Source: Desulfarculus sp.
GTDB lineage: Bacteria; Desulfobacterota; Desulfarculia; Desulfarculales; Desulfarculaceae
Assembly (NCBI GenBank): GCA_020216625.1
Contig: JAIUYB010000061.1
Coordinates: 1-9,056, forward strand
Reading direction: 5' to 3'
Length of the DNA stretch: 9,056 nucleotides
The notes under the pieces were generated by a model that did not search any database, was not told the origin of the DNA, and saw only the letters and a program-made list of their open reading frames with translations. Below are positions 4,341 to 9,056 of this stretch, piece after piece. The position numbers and the translations under genes were made by a program. Every line of letters begins with the position of its first letter. The first letter of the stretch is position 1.

Positions 4341-7010
4341 GTGCCCGATACGCCCACTTTGCTGGCTTCGGCCGAGGATTTGCGTCAACTGGGCCGGTTC
4401 CTGGCCGGCTCGCCCATCGCCTTTGCCGCCGTGCACGAGGACGGCAGCCTCCTCACCTGCAACCAGGCCTTCTGCGATTTACTGGGCTTTTCCTTGCCCG
4501 AGATCGGCGAGCTAAATCTGCTGACCCAACTCACCCCGCCGCCCTGGCGCGGGGTCACCCGCCAGGCCCACGACCGCCTCCGGGCCGGGGGCCCGCCCCA
4601 GCCTTTCGAGAAGGAATTCCTGCGCCGGGACGGCGAGACGGTGCCGGTGGAGCTGTTCGTGCACCAGGTGGTGGACCAGGCCAGTGGGGAGCGTTTCTTT
4701 TGGTCCTTCGTCAACGACATCAGCGACCGCCGTCGGGCCGAGGCCCGCATCAGGGAGGGCGAGGCCCGCTATCGAGCCATGGTGGAGGCGATCGAGGGCT
4801 TGGTGTACGTCTGCTCTCAGGACCAGCGCATCGAGTTCATGAACCAAAAGCTCATCGACCGTCTGGGACGCGACGCCACCGGCGAGCCCTGCCACCAGGC
4901 CCTGCCCGACCTGGAGCCGGCCATCCCTCCGGGGGTCGGACAGGCGGTTCTGCGCGGCGAGACCATGCGCTGGGAAGCCCACAGCCCCCGGGACGGGCGC
5001 TGGTTCTACGTGGTGAACACCCCCATCGTGCACCTGGATGGCAAAGTCTCCACCCAGGTGGTGCTCAGCGACATCACCGCCCGCAAACAAGCCGAGCAGG
5101 GCCTGAGGGAGAGCGAGCAGCAATTCCGCACCCTGACCGAGACCGCCGCCAGCGCCATCCTGATCATCCAGGACGACCACTTCCGCTACAGCAACCCCGC
5201 CGCCTCGGCCCTCTGCGGCTATAGTCCCGCGGAGATCAGTCAGTTTCATTTCCTGGATCTGGTCCATCCCGAGCACCGGGATCTGGTGAGTAAGCGCCAT
5301 GCCGCCCGCCTGCGGGGGGAAAAGGCCCCCGTCCGCTACCAGTTCCGCATCCTGACCAAGTCCGGCGAGCCGCGCTGGATCGACTTCACCGCCGGCTTCA
5401 TCGAGTACCAGGGCCGTCCGGCGGTGCTGGGCACCGCCCTGGACGTCACCGAGCAGCGCCTGGCCATGGAGACCCTGCTCAACTCCGAGCGCCGCCTGGC
5501 CGACCTGATCAGCTTCCTGCCCGACCCGGCCTTCGCCGTCGACGTGCACGGCAAGGTCATCGCCTGGACCCGGGCCATGGAAGAGTTGACCGGGGTGCGC
5601 TCCGAGGACATCATGGGCAAGGGCGACTACGAGTACGCCCTGCCCTTCTATGGCCAGCGGCGGCCGGTGTTGGTGGACCTCTGCCTGCATTGGAACGAGG
5701 ACGACGCCAAGCGCTATCCCTTCATCACCCGCGACAACCACACCCTGCTCACCGAGGTGGAGTTGACCCGCCTGCGCCCGGGGGGAGTGGTGCTCTGGGC
5801 CAAGGCCACCCCGCTCTACGACTCCCAGGGCGGGGTGGTGGGAGCCATCGAGACCATCCGCGACATCACCGCCCACAAGCGCCTGGAAACCGAGCTGCGC
5901 GACCTGGCCGAAAAGCGCCAGGCCCTGGTCAACAGCCTGCCCCTGGGGGTGATCAGCGTGGACGACCAGTTCCGCATCACCGAGCTCAACGCCCAGGGCG
6001 AGGTGATCCTGGGCATCAGCCAGGACCAGGCCCTGGGTCGTCATTGCTGGGAGGTGCTCAAGGGAGCGCCCTGCCACGACCGTTGCCCCATCCGCAACGT
6101 TCTCTCCGGCCACCAGGAATTCGCGCCCATGGAAACCGTCATCCACCACCCCCAGCGAGGGCCGGTGCCGGTGCGGCTGTCGGCGGCGCGGCTCCAGGAC
6201 GCCGAGGGACGCACCATCGGCGGGGTGGAGGTGTTCCAGGACATTAGCGAGCTCAAGGCCTTGGAGCGGGAGCGCGGCAACATCGTCTCCATGTTCGCCC
6301 ATGACATGAAGTCACCCCTGGTCAGCATCCAGGGCTTCGCCCTGCGCCTGCTTAGCGAGGCCGCTCGCTCCGGCGGCGAGCGCCAGAACAAGTACCTGGA
6401 CATCATTCGCAAGGAGGCGGCCAAGCTGGAGGCCCTGGTCAATGACTTCCTGGACTTCTCCCGCTTGGAATTGGGCCGCCTGACCCTCAACTTCAGCGCC
6501 ACCGACCTGTCCAAGGAGCTGTTGGAGCTGGTGGAGGTTTACCAGGAGCGCTTCGACCAGGCCGGCATCAGCCTGACCGCCAACCTGGACGAGAATCTGC
6601 CGGTGATCGAGGCCGACGCCCCGCGCCTGCGCCGGGTTTTCACCAACCTGTTGGAAAACGCCCTCAAGTATTCGTCCGGCGGCACCAGCGTGCGCCTGGA
6701 GGCCGAACAGACCGACGGCGAGATCCTGGTGAGGGTGCGGGACCAGGGCATCGGCATCGCGGCCGAGGAGCTGCCTTTCATCTTCGACGTCTTCTACCGG
6801 GGCAAGAACAAAGGCCAGCGTCAGGGCCACGGCCTGGGTCTGGCCGGGGCGGAGGCCATCGTGCGCGGTCACGGCGGCCGGGTGCTGGTGGCCAGCGAGC
6901 TTGGCAGGGGTTCGGTCTTCACCGTGGCCCTGCCCAAGCGCCGGCCCGAACCAGTCTCGGTCCCGCCCCTCCCCCCGCCTCCAGCCGGCCCGCCCTCCCC
7001 TGGGGCCTGA
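4341..7010 (+). CDS. Soluble multi-PAS sensor histidine kinase (five PAS domains)
   Basis: An 889-aa two-component sensor kinase without signal peptide or membrane segment, so it senses in the cytoplasm. Order: PAS1 (about 17-133), PAS2 (142-253), PAS3 (262-374), PAS4 (387-514), PAS5 (526-636), HisKA (642-710), HATPase_c (755-865) and a proline-rich tail (866-889). PAS ends are marked by repeated D-I-T/S motifs (NDISDRRRAEA, SDITARKQAEQ, LDVTEQRLA, RDITAHKRLE, QDISELKALE). The H-box is FAHDMKSPL with phosphoacceptor H654; N773 lies in NLLENALKYS; the G1 box DQGIGI starts at 801 and the G2 box GHGLGLAG at 829, so the kinase looks active. PAS5 carries H568-C569-x8-C578-H579-x2-C582-P, a possible redox or metal site. 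No response regulator is in the window, so it is an orphan kinase. GTG start chosen by GGAGG; ATG 4329 would add four residues. The signal is unknown. Confidence 0.93.
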   Translation: MPDTPTLLASAEDLRQLGRFLAGSPIAFAAVHEDGSLLTCNQAFCDLLGFSLPEIGELNLLTQLTPPPWRGVTRQAHDRLRAGGPPQPFEKEFLRRDGETVPVELFVHQVVDQASGERFFWSFVNDISDRRRAEARIREGEARYRAMVEAIEGLVYVCSQDQRIEFMNQKLIDRLGRDATGEPCHQALPDLEPAIPPGVGQAVLRGETMRWEAHSPRDGRWFYVVNTPIVHLDGKVSTQVVLSDITARKQAEQGLRESEQQFRTLTETAASAILIIQDDHFRYSNPAASALCGYSPAEISQFHFLDLVHPEHRDLVSKRHAARLRGEKAPVRYQFRILTKSGEPRWIDFTAGFIEYQGRPAVLGTALDVTEQRLAMETLLNSERRLADLISFLPDPAFAVDVHGKVIAWTRAMEELTGVRSEDIMGKGDYEYALPFYGQRRPVLVDLCLHWNEDDAKRYPFITRDNHTLLTEVELTRLRPGGVVLWAKATPLYDSQGGVVGAIETIRDITAHKRLETELRDLAEKRQALVNSLPLGVISVDDQFRITELNAQGEVILGISQDQALGRHCWEVLKGAPCHDRCPIRNVLSGHQEFAPMETVIHHPQRGPVPVRLSAARLQDAEGRTIGGVEVFQDISELKALERERGNIVSMFAHDMKSPLVSIQGFALRLLSEAARSGGERQNKYLDIIRKEAAKLEALVNDFLDFSRLELGRLTLNFSATDLSKELLELVEVYQERFDQAGISLTANLDENLPVIEADAPRLRRVFTNLLENALKYSSGGTSVRLEAEQTDGEILVRVRDQGIGIAAEELPFIFDVFYRGKNKGQRQGHGLGLAGAEAIVRGHGGRVLVASELGRGSVFTVALPKRRPEPVSVPPLPPPPAGPPSPGA

Positions 7011-7019
7011 GGCCAGGGG
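6997..7019 (+). other. Stem-loop around the histidine kinase stop codon
   Basis: CCCCT (6997-7001), a GG bulge, GGCC (7004-7007), loop TGA which is the stop codon itself (7008-7010), GGCC (7011-7014), AGGGG (7015-7019). No T-tract follows, so it is not a classical terminator and read-through into the methyltransferase gene is plausible. Confidence 0.35.
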
Positions 7020-7051
7020 CGAGTTCGGCCCCGGCGTGCTAAACTGCCGCC

Positions 7052-8335
7052 ATGAAACCAGAACAAACGCTCACCCGCCAAGACCCGCGCCCGCCGGGCG
7101 CGACCAATCTGGAACGACGCGTCAAACGCCAGGCCTGGGCCCCGGAGCACGACCTGTTCGCCGTCACCGCTCCTGGTCTGGAGCCGGTCTGCGCCCACGA
7201 GCTGGTCGGTCTGGGGGCCGATGAGGCCCGGGCCACCCCGGGCGGGGTGCTGTTTCGGGGACGCCTGGACTCGCTCTACGCCGCCAACCTCTGGCTGCGT
7301 TCGGCGGGCCGGGTGCTGTTGCGGCTCAAGGACTTCCGGGTGAGGACCTGGGAGGACTTGCTGCGCCAGGCGGCGTCCGTGCCCTGGGAGGTCTGGCTGG
7401 GCGCCGGAGCCCAGGTCAGGGTGCGGGTCGCCCTGCACGAATCCAACCTGCGCCACGAGGGACGCATCACCGAGGAGGTGTTCCAGGCCGCGGCCAACCG
7501 CCTGGCCTCCCTGGGCCTGAAGCCTCCCCGCCTGATCGTTGGCGGGGGCCTGGAGGACCAGGAGGACGACGGCGGGGACCAGGCCGAGGCGCCCAACGCC
7601 AACGGCGACCAACCACCACAAACCATCCTGGTGCGCGGAGTTGACCGCCGGGCCAGCTTGAGCCTGGATGGCAGCGGCGCGCACCTGCATCGCCGAGGCT
7701 ACCGCCTGGCCCCCGGACCCGCCCCCTTGCGCGAGGATCTGGCCGCGGCCCTTCTGATCTTTTGTGATTATGACGGCGACCAGCCGCTCCTGGACCCCTT
7801 CTGCGGGGCCGGCACCCTGGCCATCGAGGCCGGCCTGATCGCCCGCCGCCTGGCCCCGGGTCTGGCGCGCGATTTCGCCTTCACCGCCTGGCCCAGCTTC
7901 CGCGAGCCCACTTGGCGGCACCTGCGCAAACAGGCCCAGGCCGCCACTCTGCCCGCCCCGCCAAGGCCCATCCACGCCCGCGACGTCTCGGCCCCGGCCC
8001 TGGAGGCCTGCCGCGCCAACATCCGCCGCGCCGGCCTGGAGGGCCAAATCGAGGTCCAGCGGGCGGACTTCTTCTCCGCCGACCCGCCCCCCGGGCCGGG
8101 ACTGGTGGTCATCAACCCGCCCTACGGCCATCGCCTGGGCAGCGTGCGCCAGGCCGCCGACCTGGCCCGGCGCATCGGCCAGCGCCTGCGTCTGGCCTAC
8201 CCCGGCTGGCGGGTGGGGTTGGTGCTCTACCGGCCGGAGTGGGCCGCCGATCTGGGTCTAACTCAGGTGCGGACCCTGGCCGCGCCCCATGGCGGGCTCA
8301 AGGTCAGTCTGCTCTGCGGGGAGGTTCCGGCCTGA
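7052..8335 (+). CDS. THUMP-domain class I rRNA methyltransferase (RlmL/YpsC type)
   Basis: A 427-aa S-adenosylmethionine-dependent RNA methyltransferase resembling the N-terminal half of E. coli RlmL and B. subtilis YpsC, which methylate a guanine N2 (m2G2445 for RlmL) in 23S rRNA. A DLFAVTAPGLEPV start motif (34-46) precedes a THUMP RNA-binding region (roughly 70-200). SLDGSGAHLHRRGYR (203-217) and APLREDLAAALL (224-235) are family signatures. SAM motif I is LLDPFCGAGTLAIEAG (246-261), with D311 as the acidic motif II candidate; the catalytic INPPYG is at 354-359. An acidic low-complexity insert (about 165-190, GGGLEDQEDDGGDQAEAPN) interrupts the THUMP part. It lacks the second RlmK domain of the E. 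coli fusion. The ATG is 41 nt after the kinase stop with no Shine-Dalgarno, so the first 30 residues are less certain. Converges with the cNMP-binding gene. Confidence 0.9.
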   Translation: MKPEQTLTRQDPRPPGATNLERRVKRQAWAPEHDLFAVTAPGLEPVCAHELVGLGADEARATPGGVLFRGRLDSLYAANLWLRSAGRVLLRLKDFRVRTWEDLLRQAASVPWEVWLGAGAQVRVRVALHESNLRHEGRITEEVFQAAANRLASLGLKPPRLIVGGGLEDQEDDGGDQAEAPNANGDQPPQTILVRGVDRRASLSLDGSGAHLHRRGYRLAPGPAPLREDLAAALLIFCDYDGDQPLLDPFCGAGTLAIEAGLIARRLAPGLARDFAFTAWPSFREPTWRHLRKQAQAATLPAPPRPIHARDVSAPALEACRANIRRAGLEGQIEVQRADFFSADPPPGPGLVVINPPYGHRLGSVRQAADLARRIGQRLRLAYPGWRVGLVLYRPEWAADLGLTQVRTLAAPHGGLKVSLLCGEVPA

Positions 8336-8350
8336 ACCGGCCACGCCGGT
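8336..8350. other. Perfect hairpin filling the gap between convergent genes
   Basis: ACCGGC-cac-GCCGGT: the whole 15-nt spacer between the two stop codons is one 6-bp stem with a 3-nt loop, available on both transcripts. No T-tract follows on either side, so a terminator function is uncertain; mRNA end protection is an alternative. Confidence 0.5.
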
Positions 8351-8848
8351 CTACCAAATCTCGCGGGGTCGCTGCTCCATCAGGTCGTAGCCGTGCATGC
8401 GGGCCAGGTCGTCCTGAACAGCGTGAAAACGCTTGGCGATGACCAGGGCCAGGTTGCGCATGAAGATGTAGCCGATGTGGGGCTGTTCATCGAACAGCCT
8501 TAGGAGTTCCTGGCGATCCAGGCGATAGAAGGCGCATCGGGTGCTGGCGCAATAGCTGGATAGGGTGTAGCGGTGGGGCGGCACCAGGGCCGACCAGCCG
8601 AAGGTGTCTCCGGCCTTGATCTTGGTGATGGTCATGTCTGGGCCGGTTTCGCGCCCGGGCATCTCAAACCGTAGGTCTACGTCTCCTTCCTTCAAGAAAA
8701 ACAGATCGTTGGCCTCGTCACCCTCCCGTCCGATCTGTTCGTCCCGCAACCGGCTGTCGGGCCGGCAGCAGGCGGTCAGGCGGGAGAGCTCCTCCACGCT
8801 CAGATCCCGGCAGACCTCCACCGAGGCCAGAAAAACCAAATCGGACAT
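8351..8848 (-). CDS. Stand-alone cyclic-nucleotide-binding-fold (Crp-like) protein
   Basis: A 165-aa protein made almost entirely of one cNMP-binding beta-barrel with flanking helices; there is no helix-turn-helix, kinase or channel domain. Family features: the F6-LASVEVCRDLSVEELSRLT lead helix, I39-G40-R41-E42-G43-D44, FFLKEGDVDLRFE (50-62), IKAGDTFGWSALVPPHRYT (77-95) and the closing helix region RNLALVIAKRF. The phosphate-binding cassette position that is normally G-E-x-A-L/x-R-A in cAMP receptors reads G84-W85-S86-A87-L88 with R93-Y94-T95, so the ribose-contacting Glu is missing and cAMP binding is doubtful. The start ATG is chosen by GGAGG 5 nt upstream (8854-8858); a ten-residue longer frame lacks such a site. 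It may act as a partner subunit for a signalling protein or bind another ligand. It is monocistronic in this window and converges on the methyltransferase gene. Confidence 0.88.
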   Translation of the reverse strand: MSDLVFLASVEVCRDLSVEELSRLTACCRPDSRLRDEQIGREGDEANDLFFLKEGDVDLRFEMPGRETGPDMTITKIKAGDTFGWSALVPPHRYTLSSYCASTRCAFYRLDRQELLRLFDEQPHIGYIFMRNLALVIAKRFHAVQDDLARMHGYDLMEQRPREIW

Positions 8849-8862
8849 ATTCTCCTCCCTGG

Positions 8863-8886
8863 CTGGGCCCAATGCCACGGGCCCAG
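8863..8886 (-). other. Leader hairpin just upstream of the cNMP-fold gene ribosome site
   Basis: On the minus strand CTGGGCCC pairs with GGGCCCAG (8 bp, 8-nt loop). It ends 3-4 nt before the GGGAGGAG ribosome site (8852-8859), close enough to affect translation initiation. No known riboswitch or protein operator motif is recognised. Confidence 0.45.
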
Positions 8887-8900
8887 GCCGCCTGCTCTCT

Positions 8901-8930
8901 AATGTACATCCTTCCCCTTGTGAGTTTGAA
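8901..8930 (-). promoter_or_regulatory. Possible weak promoter of the cNMP-fold gene
   Basis: Minus strand TTCAAA (8925-8930), 18-nt spacer, and TACATT (8901-8906) preceded by TG as in extended -10 elements. The match is modest, and the AT-richer patch 8900-8960 within a GC-rich background is the main reason to place a promoter here. Confidence 0.3.
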
Positions 8931-9006
8931 TCAGAAAATCACTGGCCAGGGGGGGATTAACGAGCCAGGCGGGTGGCGCGGGGTCGCAACCGGAGCTTGC
9001 CGGCCC

Positions 9007-9051
9007 AAAAAACTCGCCCGGCTGGACGCTGGTCCCAGCCGGGCGAGTTTT
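9007..9051 (-). terminator. Strong intrinsic terminator at the right edge
   Basis: A 13-bp GC-rich stem, CTCGCCCGGCTGG (9013-9025) with CCAGCCGGGCGAG (9035-9047) around a 9-nt loop, extended by four A-T pairs. On the minus strand it is followed by six T (9007-9012), on the plus strand by four (9048-9051), so it could work both ways. No plus-strand gene precedes it closely, so it most likely ends a minus-strand gene beyond the right edge and isolates the cNMP-fold gene from it. Confidence 0.85.
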
Positions 9052-9056
9052 CAGCG

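Noticed and set aside
4512..6302. A 596-aa open frame on the minus strand inside the histidine kinase
   Set aside because: It is antisense to a gene with complete PAS, HisKA and HATPase motifs; its translation is His/Gln/Ala-rich without any domain, as expected for the complement of GC-rich codons.
6869..8131. A 420-aa open frame on the minus strand opposite the methyltransferase
   Set aside because: Low-complexity Gly/Gln/Ala-rich translation with no motif; the plus strand there carries intact SAM and NPPY motifs.
8940..8980. A possible sigma54 promoter (TGGCTCG on the minus strand)
   Set aside because: The required GC element at the -12 position is absent at the correct spacing.
1..9056. 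Search for CRISPR arrays, insertion sequences, tRNA genes, toxin-antitoxin pairs, defence islands or phage genes
   Set aside because: No direct repeat array, terminal inverted repeats with a transposase, cloverleaf or typical small gene pair was seen; base use looks uniform and the genes are chromosomal housekeeping or signalling types.

Overview
The window is about 9 kb of GC-rich, densely packed bacterial chromosome with short intergenic gaps and no mobile elements, tRNA/rRNA genes or CRISPR arrays. The gene content suggests an anaerobic Desulfobacterota (former Deltaproteobacteria) genome, possibly Desulfarculus-like: an HDOD protein, an orphan multi-PAS histidine kinase, an effector-less cyclic-nucleotide-binding-fold protein, and an oxygen-sensitive ThiC-type radical enzyme placed under a cobalamin riboswitch. 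The taxonomy is inferred, not proven.

Layout from left to right. (1) 2-208 (+): the C-terminal tail of an HDOD-type protein cut by the window edge. (2) 232-2383 (-): a compact four-gene operon read right to left (111-aa unknown, PfkB-family nucleoside/sugar kinase, 118-aa unknown, 4HBT thioesterase) behind a clear sigma70-type promoter with a perfect -35. (3) 2562-4257 (-): the highlight of the window, a complete regulatory unit of promoter, cobalamin riboswitch aptamer with B12 box, a 17-bp perfect intrinsic terminator, and then a 435-aa ThiC paralogue. The riboswitch class and the residue differences from true ThiC argue that this gene is bzaF (5-hydroxybenzimidazole synthase, anaerobic B12 lower-ligand synthesis) rather than the thiamin gene thiC. 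(4) 4341-7010 (+): an 889-aa soluble hybrid of five PAS domains with HisKA and HATPase_c, transcribed divergently from the riboswitch unit; the two predicted -35 boxes directly abut. (5) 7052-8335 (+): a THUMP plus methyltransferase protein of the RlmL/YpsC rRNA guanine-N2 methyltransferase type. (6) 8351-8848 (-): a stand-alone cNMP-binding-fold protein convergent with the methyltransferase, separated from it by a 15-nt hairpin. (7) 8849-9056: leader, weak promoter and a strong intrinsic terminator at the right edge, probably ending an off-window minus-strand gene.

How the parts work together: when cobamide is scarce, the riboswitch should let RNA polymerase read through into bzaF, which converts the purine intermediate aminoimidazole ribotide to 5-hydroxybenzimidazole for cobamide assembly; when cobamide is abundant the terminator should form. 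No other cobamide gene lies in the window, so the pathway must be completed elsewhere. The remaining genes look like housekeeping or signalling genes with no evident functional link to it.
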